Positions 6,294 to 13,948 of a stretch of 16,800 nt of DNA are shown one piece after another. The DNA lies in contig JBOFEN010000007.1 of NCBI GenBank assembly GCA_051648105.1, positions 1-16,800 on the forward strand. Reading direction: 5' to 3'. Source of the DNA: UBA7332 sp051648105 (lineage in GTDB: Bacteria > Bacteroidota > Bacteroidia > Bacteroidales > UBA7332). A program made the position numbers and the translations under genes. How positions within the stretch are numbered: the stretch's first letter is position 1; each line of letters starts with the position of its first letter. The notes under the pieces are model-generated. The model saw only the letters and a list, made by a program, of their open reading frames with translations, did not search any database and was not told where the DNA came from.

Positions 6294-8918
6294 TTAAAAT
6301 TTAATGGTATAACTGCATGAGGGGATAATGGGAAAGATACCGAATGCTCTACCTTGGAAGCTGCCATCGGGTAGTTGCTCCACCTCTCCATACAAGGGAT
6401 TCATACGCGAGTAGGCGTTGTATATGCTTACATTCCATATCTGTTCACGCCCTCGTTTCGTTCTGCTTCGAAAGTTAGCACCCACATCCAAACGGTGATA
6501 GGCTGGAAGCGACACATTGTTGGGCTCTTCGTAAATCCACTCCAACGCAGGTGGGTTATCAACACCGGGTATGGATGGTCCATTCACACAGTGCGAAGGC
6601 ATACTCATTTTGTCTCCGCTGTGATAATTCCACTGTGCATAGACATCTATCGTCTTACTGAATTGGTACCTACCTGCAAGGGTCAACTTGTGGCGATTGT
6701 CAAACTTATCGGCATACCACTCGGGGTAGATGTCTGTAAACTTGCGTTTGCTCCACGACAAGGTGTAATAGGCATCTGCCGAGAAATTGGGTGTAAGGTA
6801 GCTGAGTGACAGCTCTGCTCCATAAGCTTTGCCTTGCCCTACTTTAACCAAACTCTCCCAATTTTCAGCCGAAGGCTCTAAGCGGCTGCTACCCGTATAG
6901 GTTATCAGGTTATTCATCGTGGTGTAGTAACCCTCTACAGCCAATGAGAATTGGGGGGATAACCTGCCGTAAAGCCCTGCGGCTATCTGCCTAGACATTT
7001 TGGGGCGAATCTGTTTGGTAGAGGGCACCCAGTAGTCGGTAGGTAAATTGAGGTAACTATTGGATAGTTGGTGCGTAAACTGACTCATTTGGGTATAAGA
7101 TGCCTTCACTGTCCACTGGCTCTGGCACGAATAGCTAACTGCTACCCGAGGCTCTAGCGAGTGGTAACACTCTCCTTCGATGCCAAACAGCGTATAGTGC
7201 AAACCGATGTTCAGTTTCAATTTTCGAAATAGTTCCATATCATCTTCGGCATAGAAGGTAAACTCATTACTACCATACGTTTTGGAGTAGTCCGAACGGA
7301 GCGTATCTATTTGCTCACTTCCCGAAAAGTCCAACGAGCTATTGCTTTGCGGTCTGAAACGGTGATAGAGGTAGTTAGAGCCAAAGCGAAGGTAGTGCTT
7401 CGCATTGGGTCGATAGTCGAACGCTAGCCTATACCCTGCATCATTGATGGTAGAGACATTCTGCTGAGCGGTGTGTTGAACCGACACATCTACCCCCTCG
7501 TTGCTGTAGCGACTATCTTCCAAATCGCTATAGGATGATTGGCTTCGGGTATAGAGTGTCGTTACATTCGAAAAGAGTTTGGGCGATAGCTGGTAGCTCC
7601 AGTTCAAAGAGGTAGTTAGGTTGCCCCACTCCACATTAAATCTCTTTCTGAAATGCTCTTTATCTGTATCGGGAACATAACTCTCAAACTCTTGTCGAGT
7701 GTTTGTCTCAAACCCATCCTTACCCGAGTAGAAACTGGCATACAGCTTACTCTTTTCAGAGAAGCGGTGTGTTACTTTGGCATTCATATCGTGAAAGGCA
7801 TATCCCATGGAGAGGCGGGTCTCCTCTTGCGTACCGTTGTATATAGCCGTAGCTGCCGTGGTAAAGAGGTCGGCCCAGCTTCTTCGCAAGGCAATATTGA
7901 ACGAGGTTTTCTCTTTTACAAGAGGCCCCTCCAGTTGCACCCTGCCATCTAGCAACCCCACAGAGAGTGAACCGTGGTAGGCGGTCATGTCTCCCTCTTT
8001 GGTACGCACATCAATAACCGATGACAACCGCCCTCCGTAGCGAGCTGGAAATCCGCTTTTGTAGAAGTCGACACTCTTTACAATATCTGTATTGAAGGCG
8101 GAAAAGAGCCCACCCAAGTGGTTTATTTGGTAGAGGGGAGTACCATCGAGCAAGAAAAGATTGCTATCGTTGTCTCCACCGTGCACATAGAGTCCCGAAA
8201 TCATCTCCGTACCTGCTGCTACGCCAGGCAGGTTTTGCAAGGTTTTAACCAAATCGGGCGAGCTGAATAGCGCAAACTCCTTGTTAAGTTGGCTGGGGGT
8301 AAGCGTTACTTTTCCCGTTTGGGTGGTGTGCAGCGGTGCATTTAAATTGCCTAGCACCACCACTTCATCTAGCAGAGGAGAGTCATCTAAATAAATTTGA
8401 ACCGTTCTATTCTCTGTGAGTTCCAAGGCTACCACCTCCTCTTTGCAACCCACATACGAGAAGCGAAGTTTGTATCCTCCCTCGGGTAGGGTTAAACTAA
8501 AGAAACCGTGCGCATTGCTCAACGTACCTCTGCCCGAGGCTATATCGATAACGGTGGCATGAAGAAGCGACTCACCATTTCGTTGCGAGATGTGCCCACT
8601 GACTGTATAACTCTTCGCCTTGGCACGAGCGGCAAACAGAAGTATGTAGCCATTTTTTGCCTCCCATGCAATGGAAGTATGGGCAAACAACTGCTCCAAT
8701 GCCTCCTTCATAGCCATGCCCGATAGTGGCCTCCCCCGATAGGGTTGCTCTAAATTCAAAGAGGCATCGTATACAAAGTATACCCCCTCTGCTGCCTGCA
8801 AAGCCTCTATACCCTCTTTCAGAGTAGAAACGGCAGGTTGCTGCCCGTGTAGTTGGAGTAACAACAGCATATTTACAAGGAGTAGTAGCCCCCCTCTTTT
8901 ACCTACGATTCTCTTCAC
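6294..8918 (-). CDS. TonB-dependent outer-membrane receptor with STN signalling domain
   Basis: An 874-residue active transporter and surface signal receptor. Domains in order: signal peptide about 1-26 (LLLLVNMLLLLQLHGQQ); STN domain about 30-95 (EGVYFVYDASLNL, ALEQLFAHTSIAWEAKNGYI), which contacts FecR; carboxypeptidase-regulatory-like domain about 104-185 (YTVSGHISQRNGESLLHATV); plug about 205-310 (SPDLVKTLQNLPGVAAGTE, VHGGDNDSNLFLLDGTPLY, PARYGGRLSSVIDVRTKEGD); then a 22-strand-type barrel ending in the terminal aromatic SCSYTIKF. Length and order are those of FecA-like Bacteroidetes receptors. The start overlaps the end of fecR-like 8899-9750 by 20 bases, giving translational coupling, and the DUF4249 gene follows at 11 bases. 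The substrate (iron chelate, other metal complex, peptide or glycan) cannot be read from the sequence. No sign of disruption. Confidence 0.93.
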   Translation of the reverse strand: MKRIVGKRGGLLLLVNMLLLLQLHGQQPAVSTLKEGIEALQAAEGVYFVYDASLNLEQPYRGRPLSGMAMKEALEQLFAHTSIAWEAKNGYILLFAARAKAKSYTVSGHISQRNGESLLHATVIDIASGRGTLSNAHGFFSLTLPEGGYKLRFSYVGCKEEVVALELTENRTVQIYLDDSPLLDEVVVLGNLNAPLHTTQTGKVTLTPSQLNKEFALFSSPDLVKTLQNLPGVAAGTEMISGLYVHGGDNDSNLFLLDGTPLYQINHLGGLFSAFNTDIVKSVDFYKSGFPARYGGRLSSVIDVRTKEGDMTAYHGSLSVGLLDGRVQLEGPLVKEKTSFNIALRRSWADLFTTAATAIYNGTQEETRLSMGYAFHDMNAKVTHRFSEKSKLYASFYSGKDGFETNTRQEFESYVPDTDKEHFRKRFNVEWGNLTTSLNWSYQLSPKLFSNVTTLYTRSQSSYSDLEDSRYSNEGVDVSVQHTAQQNVSTINDAGYRLAFDYRPNAKHYLRFGSNYLYHRFRPQSNSSLDFSGSEQIDTLRSDYSKTYGSNEFTFYAEDDMELFRKLKLNIGLHYTLFGIEGECYHSLEPRVAVSYSCQSQWTVKASYTQMSQFTHQLSNSYLNLPTDYWVPSTKQIRPKMSRQIAAGLYGRLSPQFSLAVEGYYTTMNNLITYTGSSRLEPSAENWESLVKVGQGKAYGAELSLSYLTPNFSADAYYTLSWSKRKFTDIYPEWYADKFDNRHKLTLAGRYQFSKTIDVYAQWNYHSGDKMSMPSHCVNGPSIPGVDNPPALEWIYEEPNNVSLPAYHRLDVGANFRSRTKRGREQIWNVSIYNAYSRMNPLYGEVEQLPDGSFQGRAFGIFPIIPSCSYTIKF

Positions 8919-9750
8919 TACTAGGCTCTTTTACGATTTGAATAGCCAATACACGCTCTATCACCTCAATGATTTCATCGAGGTTCTTGTCAGAGAAGGT
9001 ACCTGTTAGCTCTCTCTTAGCCGAATCTTCCGAAGGGGTAGATAGCTTCACTTGATAATAGTCAGAAAGCTCTTCCAAGACTAACAACAGTGGAGTACGG
9101 TCGTACTGAAAGAGGCCCGTTCGCCAAGTCATCTTATTTGGGGTGCTATTGGCTACAATGCGAGGAAGAGCCTCATCATCCTGCAATTCGGCATACATTC
9201 CTTGCGTAAGAATCACCCCCTGCTCCTGATCCTTTGCAGCAAAGAGCACACTACCCGACTCTACAGTCAGTTCGGTATGGTGTGGAAAGGCATGAAGCAA
9301 GAACTGAGTACCCAATACCTTGACCTGCGCTATTTGATCCCTGACAATAAAGGGGTGTTTTGCATCACGTTTTACATTGAAAAAGGCTTTTCCTGCTATC
9401 TCTACGTTACGTTCCTCTTTTTGGTACAGTGCAGTATGGTAGCGCAAGGTGGCGTGGGGTGCCAAAGTAACAAAGGTACTATCGGGAAGCATGCACTCTA
9501 TGACTTGATTATTGGATGCTATCTCTACCCACTTACCTGCTGGTTGCAAATAGAGGTAAACTCCTAAGGGAAGCATAACAAGTGCAAACAACGCAATCGC
9601 CTTTAGCAGTGGAAGCGGAAGGATGTGCGTAGGGCGTGGCGAGAGTTGGTGTGTTTTCAGGAAGCGTTGATAGGCTCGCTGCGTATTCAAACAGTTGGGT
9701 TTGTAATGCTTCAGTACAAACTCTAGGCATTTATCTTCTAATCTCTTCAT
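8899..9750 (-). CDS. FecR-family anti-sigma factor
   Basis: A 283-residue single-pass inner-membrane regulator. The N-terminal cytoplasmic part (about 1-48) would hold the ECF sigma factor. A membrane segment lies at about 50-66 (AIALFALVMLPLGVYLYL). The periplasmic FecR domain covers about 72-190 (LPDSTFVTLAPHATLRYH, VEIAGKAFFNVKRDAKHPF, VKVLGTQFLLHA, ELTVESGSVLF). A C-terminal DUF4974-type domain covers about 205-278 (FQYDRTPLLLVLEELSDYYQ, LTGTFSDKNLDEIIEVIERV) and is expected to touch the receptor STN domain. It sits between the sigma and receptor genes, 75 bases after the former and overlapping the latter. ATG start at 9750. The order and domain set fit the Fec-type cell-surface signalling scheme. 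Confidence 0.92.
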   Translation of the reverse strand: MKRLEDKCLEFVLKHYKPNCLNTQRAYQRFLKTHQLSPRPTHILPLPLLKAIALFALVMLPLGVYLYLQPAGKWVEIASNNQVIECMLPDSTFVTLAPHATLRYHTALYQKEERNVEIAGKAFFNVKRDAKHPFIVRDQIAQVKVLGTQFLLHAFPHHTELTVESGSVLFAAKDQEQGVILTQGMYAELQDDEALPRIVANSTPNKMTWRTGLFQYDRTPLLLVLEELSDYYQVKLSTPSEDSAKRELTGTFSDKNLDEIIEVIERVLAIQIVKEPSSEENRR

Positions 9751-9825
9751 GCGCTTTATCGGTTGGGTTCTTCTCTTCTAAGACAGATAAAGAGCAAAAA
9801 ACCACTATCTCCAAATGAAAAAAGT

Positions 9826-10374
9826 TTATCCGAAGAAGAAATAATATATTTTCTCTGCCTTGTCACGCAATACCTTCAATGCTTTGCGCACTTGATTCTC
9901 AACGGTATTTACAGAGAGTCCCATGCGATCAGCTACCTCTTGGTATTTTAGCCCATCACGCTTATTGAGCAGAAAGATTTCTCGGCATCGTTCGGGCAAA
10001 CTATCTATGGCCAACCACAAACGTGCCTCTATGCGGGAGCGCTCTTCGCACTCCTCGTCCGATATTATGCCCTCTGCATCGGTAGGTAGAAGTTCTCGTA
10101 CCTCGTTCGTGGTTTGTCGTACATGGTCTATGCAGCGATTGCGCACCATCTTGTAGAGGTAAGACTTTACATCGAGTACCTCGCCACTGCGGTTGCTCTT
10201 CTCCCACAAATCGGCAAAGCACTCTTGCACCACATCCTCGGCAGCGTCTATATCATTCAAATAATGGTTGGCGTAGAGGTTTAGTGGGCGATAGTAGTAC
10301 TTAAAGGCCTCTTCTATTCGCACGAGTAGGTCGTCTTTTCTTAGGGTAGTGGTAAACATATAGGTAAATAACAT
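9826..10374 (-). CDS. ECF RNA polymerase sigma factor (Bacteroidetes FecI-like)
   Basis: A 182-residue sigma-70-family factor of extracytoplasmic-function type. Region 2 is about 25-90 (YRPLNLYANHYLNDIDAAED, VVQECFADLWEK, SYLYKMVRNRCIDHVRQ). Region 4 is about 126-175 (LPERCREIFLLNKRDGLKYQ, EVADRMGLSVNTVENQVRKA), with the HTH that reads the -35 element. It lacks regions 1 and 3, as expected. The ATG at 10374 follows a TAATTTTG box by about 29 bases; a second in-frame ATG at 10359 (residue 6) is an alternative start. It heads the operon and should direct transcription of the receptor locus once FecR is signalled. The length is normal for the family. Confidence 0.93.
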   Translation of the reverse strand: MLFTYMFTTTLRKDDLLVRIEEAFKYYYRPLNLYANHYLNDIDAAEDVVQECFADLWEKSNRSGEVLDVKSYLYKMVRNRCIDHVRQTTNEVRELLPTDAEGIISDEECEERSRIEARLWLAIDSLPERCREIFLLNKRDGLKYQEVADRMGLSVNTVENQVRKALKVLRDKAEKIYYFFFG

Positions 10375-10403
10375 TAATTAATTAATTAGCTAACAATGAA
10401 GGG

Positions 10404-10411
10404 CAAAATTA
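10404..10411 (-). promoter_or_regulatory. -7 promoter box of the ECF sigma gene
   Basis: TAATTTTG on the minus strand matches the Bacteroidetes housekeeping -7 consensus TAnnTTTG. It lies about 29 bases before the sigma-factor ATG at 10374. A TTGTG some 17 bases further upstream is a weak -33 candidate. The leader between them contains a tandem TTAA/ATTA run of unknown meaning. Confidence 0.5.
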
Positions 10412-10559
10412 GACATTCTTTTTTAGTACACAACAGCATAAACAACAATTGTGGCTCTGTAATAAATCAGGGGAACAACCTAAGCATGGCTCTGAGTCAA
10501 ACCAGTAATTATCCACCCGAATTATCACAGAACCACTAACGTAAACAAAAAAACTCAAT

Positions 10560-11127
10560 CTACTTCACCAGCTCCTCCAGCACATGGACCCCACGGGCAG
10601 GAACTGCAAGCATACTACCCTCTACCTTAACAACCTCACCCGAATCCTTATCAATGTATTCCATTTTATCACCGGCATAATCAACATAGACCAGCAATCC
10701 CGGTTCATAAATATCTTTTAATAGCGTGCTTGTCTTACGCTTGGAAGCCTTCGTGTTTTGGTTAAAATGATATCGGAACTGGGTAAGGGAGTAAGGGAAA
10801 TTCACTTGTTTGCTGTATTCTTCCCGATACAAACTTTAGTGTTACATGGGCCTTCTTGGAGCGCCCCATTTCATCGATGATACGGGGTAGCCATTGTTGG
10901 AACTCCTTGAAGCACTCTTCTTCCGGATAAGCTGGACTTCCTGCTTTTAGACGGAATTCAAGTTCAATGTCACCAATATTCAGAAGTTGGTCAAGTGACA
11001 TTGGGTCTGCATGAGACTTGCGAATGTAGTTGCCTACGGTCTCCCGATTTACGCCAACTATCTTGGCGATTTTTCGATGGGATACACCTTCCTAGTCGTA
11101 TCGTAAGATTTGTTTTATTTTACTCAT
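10560..11127 (-). pseudogene. IS21-family transposase (istA) remnant
   Basis: This is the N-terminal third of an IS21 IstA protein, broken at least three ways. From an ATG at 11127 the frame reads MSKIKQILRYD, then a TAG at 11092-11094, then EGVSHRKIAKIVGVNRETVG (the HTH) and MSLDQLLNIGDIELEFRL, ending in KKAHVTLK. Near 10832 the frame shifts and continues as YREEYSKQVNFPYSLTQFRY, then GLLVYVDYAGDKMEYIDKDS, the start of the DDE catalytic region. The matching family order is HTH, linker, then VDyAG. Coding ends at 10560 after an unmatched tail (ARGVHVLEELVK); the rest of the catalytic domain and istB are absent. A TGTAACTTTGCG sequence on the minus strand near 11174-11185 might be the old element end (weak). 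It is non-functional. Confidence 0.75.
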
Positions 11128-11370
11128 TTGGGTTGTTGTTCCTGCCATGGCCTTGCGTGATTTTAATTGTTAACGCAAAGTTACAAACAACCTCAGTGTC
11201 TATTTTGAAGAAAGTGGCTGGATATGCTCCGTTTTATGCAAGAATTGTTTTCATTGTTTGATAGTTTATAATGTTTAGTATATCTTCATGCTGGCCAAAA
11301 AGAACAATATAACCAGTTTACTTTAGTCCTTGTATAATATATGCAAGAAGCAACTAAACTTTATATAATG

Positions 11371-11391
11371 CTGCATAAGCATATTATGCAG
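11371..11391. repeat. 8-bp inverted repeat (CTGCATAA/TTATGCAG)
   Basis: A perfect 8-bp inverted repeat at 11371-11378 and 11384-11391 surrounds the five-base loop GCATA. It lies about 90 bases upstream of the antitoxin-fragment start, inside the 354-base gap from 11128 to 11481. Apart from this, the possible IS21 end and the operator/promoter further right, I see nothing in that gap. It could be a regulator site or a small hairpin; no T-tract supports a terminator. Confidence 0.35.
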
Positions 11392-11415
11392 TACCCGTAT
11401 AGATGATAAATATAT

Positions 11416-11465
11416 TTTGTACAAACATACTACATATTAAATTATTCGTAGTATTTTTGTACAAA
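11416..11465. promoter_or_regulatory. Inverted-repeat operator of the AbiEi-like gene
   Basis: Two 18-base arms, 11416-11433 and 11448-11465, are inverted copies matching at 17 of 18 positions and separated by 14 AT-rich bases. Each arm carries the perfect palindrome TTTGTACAAA (11416-11425 and 11456-11465). The right arm covers the -7 box of the downstream gene, so a bound protein would block transcription. AbiEi antitoxins of type IV systems are known to repress their own promoters by binding paired repeats, so autoregulation is the natural reading. The binding protein itself is an inference. Confidence 0.7.
11452..11459 (+). promoter_or_regulatory. -7 promoter box of the AbiEi-like fragment
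   Basis: TATTTTTG matches TAnnTTTG and lies 22 bases before the ATG at 11482. No good -33 TTTG was found at the usual distance. It lies inside the right arm of the inverted-repeat operator. Confidence 0.55.
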
Positions 11466-11481
11466 GTGATAGTATTGACGT

Positions 11482-11700
11482 ATGGAAAATACCAAAAAAA
11501 ACAATAAATTCACATCTACCTCTGATGTAAAAGAACAGGGACGTGGAGCCTATTACAAGATGCTTGAAGAGGCACGAGAAGGTAATATGGTATGTATCCG
11601 TCGTGGTGTATATGCTCGAATAGAACAGCTTGCTGACACTATGATTGATTTGAATTTGGTAATACCAAATGGTGTTCTCTGCTACTTTTCAGCCTGGTAA
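11482..11700 (+). pseudogene. N-terminal fragment of an AbiEi-type antitoxin
   Basis: A 72-residue ORF. Residues about 20-72 (GRGAYYKMLEEAREG, CIRRGVYARIEQLADTMIDL, IPNGVLCYFSAW) match what I recall of the winged-helix N-terminal domain of Bacteroidetes AbiEi-like antitoxins (RGVYA ... GVLCxxSAW). Family members continue for more than 100 residues beyond this point, whereas here a TAA follows SAW directly. The frame after the stop (IGDYYHITPLTSNYKEP) hints at faint continuation but is soon lost. No AbiEii nucleotidyltransferase follows; a terminator at 11747 does. The gene is thus probably a relic, although its operator/promoter and ATG are well preserved, and a short DNA-binding product remains possible. 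An NTase with its own wHTH partner lies 3 kb away on the other strand but is a different system. Confidence 0.6.
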
Positions 11701-11746
11701 ATAGGTGATTATTATCATATTACACCACTTACTAGCAACTATAAAG

Positions 11747-11779
11747 AACCCCTTCACATTGAGGGGGTTTTGCATTTTA
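11747..11779 (+). terminator. Rho-independent terminator
   Basis: The 9-bp stem AACCCCTTC / GAGGGGGTT (11747-11755 and 11761-11769, one G-T wobble) has the loop ACATT and is followed by TTTGCATTTT. It closes the short plus-strand unit that starts at the AbiEi-like fragment. Confidence 0.8.
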
Positions 11780-11815
11780 ACACTTCCCAGTTAGTATTTG
11801 TTATTCATAGATTTG

Positions 11816-12943
11816 TTATTTAGGTTCTACATGTAAATAATAGATATCTAAGGTTAACTCATCATCCTCATTAGAAAGCCTATGCAGCATCAACATACGG
11901 GTAGTTTTATTTTCCCAATACAACTCAGCTTCTTCTCCTTTTTCAGGTAGACATTTAAATAAGTTTTCTTTCCCTTTGGCATCCTGTCCCTTACCAATAT
12001 TGTTCTCCATTAATATATTGATGGCTTTTTGCGTTGTTGGTAGAAAGTCAGAATCTGATAGCAGTTTGTGATTTACTGGGATGATTTGAGAATAGGGAGC
12101 ATTGTTCTTTGCTACAATATCATAAACCTTATATTCATACTCCTTATCCAGCCTGCAGTAGGTTGTAAGGTTCTGCGGATTTTGTAAGACGATTGTACCC
12201 CATTCAAGCCCTAAGACGTCGCGTTCATATAGCGCTGTATTGAGAGAAGTTTCATATTCAACCTTTCCATGTCTGTAGCCTTTAAGATGACTCTTTACAG
12301 TACCGCTCTTGAAGAAGTATGATCCCCATTGTGTAGTCAGATTCTTTTCTATTCCTTCAGCTGTAGCATTACTTTCATAGACTTTGAACGTGTGAGGAAA
12401 ATTATCTGCACTCCACACAATAGAATCGTAATATTGTGTAAACTCAGGAAAACCTAAAGGCATATAGTGATCGTTTATGTCCGTGATTCTGAATGTTACC
12501 AGATCAAGAGGGGCTGGTAAAGGACTTTCAATGTGCATCAAGGGAGTGAATTCTACCATAATCATCTTGAATTTAGCTTGTTCTGGAAAACTCTCTGGTT
12601 GTCCTTCTTCATTAAAGTTCCTAGTCAAACAGATGGTTATATGTGCTTTTCTCTTCCCATCATTTGCCGAGACTCTAATCTCTTTATACGCATCTGGAGC
12701 TTCCGAAACATAAGAAGGAAAATTAATTTTCAACTGATTGGCTTCTATCTTGAGTGTTGCCCATCCACAATCGGATGTGTAAGAATCGTCTGATATAGGA
12801 TTAAGTACATCGAAATTCTCACAAGTCATTACAATATCTCCCTCCTTTCCGTTTGCTTTGAAGGAATATTTGGATGTTCCTTCTGCACTAGAATCCATAC
12901 ACTTGACATTATCAGGCGTGAGGATTTTATATATCCACACCAT
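11816..12943 (-). CDS. BACON-like exported protein body, cut off from its lipoprotein signal
   Basis: A 375-residue frame from the first ATG after a stop. The N-terminal part (YSFKANGKEGDIVMTCENFD at 26-45, then WATLKIEANQLKINFPS and KEIRVSANDGKRKAHITICL) resembles a BACON-type or related Bacteroides surface beta-domain. The remainder is beta-rich with many Tyr/Trp residues; I do not recognise a catalytic motif. As written the protein has no signal peptide. Directly upstream, in the same frame, lies a typical lipoprotein signal ending FTAC and DKDD, separated by one TGA (12947-12949). The gene was therefore probably a lipoprotein of about 390-430 residues and is now either inactivated or expressed as a mislocalised cytosolic product. 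It stands alone on the minus strand and its terminator is not evident. Confidence 0.6.
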   Translation of the reverse strand: MVWIYKILTPDNVKCMDSSAEGTSKYSFKANGKEGDIVMTCENFDVLNPISDDSYTSDCGWATLKIEANQLKINFPSYVSEAPDAYKEIRVSANDGKRKAHITICLTRNFNEEGQPESFPEQAKFKMIMVEFTPLMHIESPLPAPLDLVTFRITDINDHYMPLGFPEFTQYYDSIVWSADNFPHTFKVYESNATAEGIEKNLTTQWGSYFFKSGTVKSHLKGYRHGKVEYETSLNTALYERDVLGLEWGTIVLQNPQNLTTYCRLDKEYEYKVYDIVAKNNAPYSQIIPVNHKLLSDSDFLPTTQKAINILMENNIGKGQDAKGKENLFKCLPEKGEEAELYWENKTTRMLMLHRLSNEDDELTLDIYYLHVEPK

Positions 12944-13102
12944 TGTTCAACTAGGTAAAATATCATCCTTGTCACAAGCCGTAAATAGCAAGCAAACAAT
13001 CACCATAAAAGGTCTAAACAGTTTGCTAATATTCGTATAACTCTTGCTGAATTCAACTTGCAAATGCAACCGAATTATAGTTAATAATTTATTGAAATTC
13101 AT
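12944..13102 (-). pseudogene. Detached lipoprotein signal peptide with in-frame TGA
   Basis: In frame with the 11816-12943 gene, this part reads from an ATG at 13102 (MNFNKLLTIIRLHLQ), or from a second ATG at 13006 (MVIVCLLFTAC), to DKDDILPS and a TGA at 12947-12949. The segment LFRPFMVIVCLLFTAC has the positive, hydrophobic and lipobox parts of an SPII signal, followed by the Asp-rich linker usual in Bacteroidetes. Removing the single TGA would restore a full lipoprotein gene. Either a real nonsense mutation or a base-call error explains it. Confidence 0.65.
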
Positions 13103-13324
13103 TTGATATATTTTTGTGATATTATATGCTGGTACAGTTCTACCTCTTCAAAGCCCTCCAACAGAACTAATAGCAATTAAGTGTTCAAATTTTGTGTCTT
13201 AAAATAGCTAATAATCTGTATTATACGCCAAATAACAATCCTTATTAATGAGAATAAAGTAAAGTTTCACTATGATTTCGGAGGCAAAATTATGCAATTC
13301 AAAGCGGAAAACTCTTGAACTATT

Positions 13325-13903
13325 TCAAGGGATCCATTTTTGTAGTAATTTTCTTCGTATATGGCTAACGGTTTCGGGTGTTACACCAAGAAACGATGCT
13401 ATCTCTTTTAGTGTAATATACTTGGTGAGATTTGGATGTCGCTTTAGCAATGAGATATAACGCTGCATTGGGGTTTCGCAATAGAAATCAAGTAATCTTG
13501 CATACATTTGGGCATGAAGCTCTTCAGCTACTAATCTTCCTAATCGCTGAGTATCCTTATTATGCTCCCAATAATTAAATAAATCTTTTGCTGATAATGA
13601 ATAGATCTTACAATTAGTAGCTGCTTGTGCATTAATAGATGAGTGAGAGCTTTTCATTAAAGCTGCATAATCACATACGTAGTCATTCTGGAAACTATAA
13701 CCGACTATGTGCTCATTCCCATCACTACCTATACGAGTATATCTAAATATTCCTGTTTCAATAAAGCCAGCATATTTACTCAACTCACCTTGTCGAATAA
13801 AATAATCATTCTTTTTTATTTCAACAACTCTCCCTTTCTCCAAACATAGTTCTCGGACTTCTGAGAAATCAATTTCATTTAGATAATCATTAAATATTAT
13901 CAT
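13325..13903 (-). CDS. Crp/Fnr-family transcriptional regulator
   Basis: A 192-residue cytosolic DNA-binding protein. The N-terminal cyclic-nucleotide-binding-type beta-roll is about 10-110 (VVEIKKNDYFIRQGELSKYA, FIETGIFRYTRIGSDGNEHI). A dimer helix is about 115-145 (LVAEELHAQMYARLLDFY). The C-terminal winged HTH is about 160-190 (YITLKEIASFLGVTPETVSH, then IRRKLL). The Arg-Ser pair that contacts cAMP in true CRP is not evident in the segment around FQNDYVCDYAALM, so the ligand is unknown and it may sense none. The ATG is at 13903. It is transcribed alone on the minus strand; a terminator-like hairpin at 13949 separates it from the operon upstream. Targets cannot be predicted. Confidence 0.9.
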   Translation of the reverse strand: MIIFNDYLNEIDFSEVRELCLEKGRVVEIKKNDYFIRQGELSKYAGFIETGIFRYTRIGSDGNEHIVGYSFQNDYVCDYAALMKSSHSSINAQAATNCKIYSLSAKDLFNYWEHNKDTQRLGRLVAEELHAQMYARLLDFYCETPMQRYISLLKRHPNLTKYITLKEIASFLGVTPETVSHIRRKLLQKWIP

Positions 13904-13948
13904 ATTACAATTTGCTTATTTTTACTGAAAACAGTTTTAAAATTCAAA

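Noticed and set aside
6375..6809. 144-codon open frame on the plus strand
   Set aside because: It lies wholly antisense to the receptor gene, has no family likeness or promoter, and is explained by the receptor's codon composition.
9202..9567. 121-codon open frame on the plus strand
   Set aside because: Antisense shadow of the FecR gene without coding features of its own.
10474..11193. 8-base direct repeat AACAACCT flanking the IS21 relic (10474-10481 and 11186-11193), a possible target duplication
   Set aside because: The left copy is not next to an element end, the element's 3' part is missing, and an 8-mer match in AT-rich DNA is easily chance.
12477..12793. Two overlapping plus-strand frames of 78 and 86 codons
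   Set aside because: Both are antisense to the BACON-like gene, overlap each other in different frames and show no recognisable domain.
13131..13171. AGTTCT ... AGAACT inverted repeat upstream of the broken lipoprotein gene
   Set aside because: Only six pairs with a loop of about 21 bases; not distinguishable from chance.
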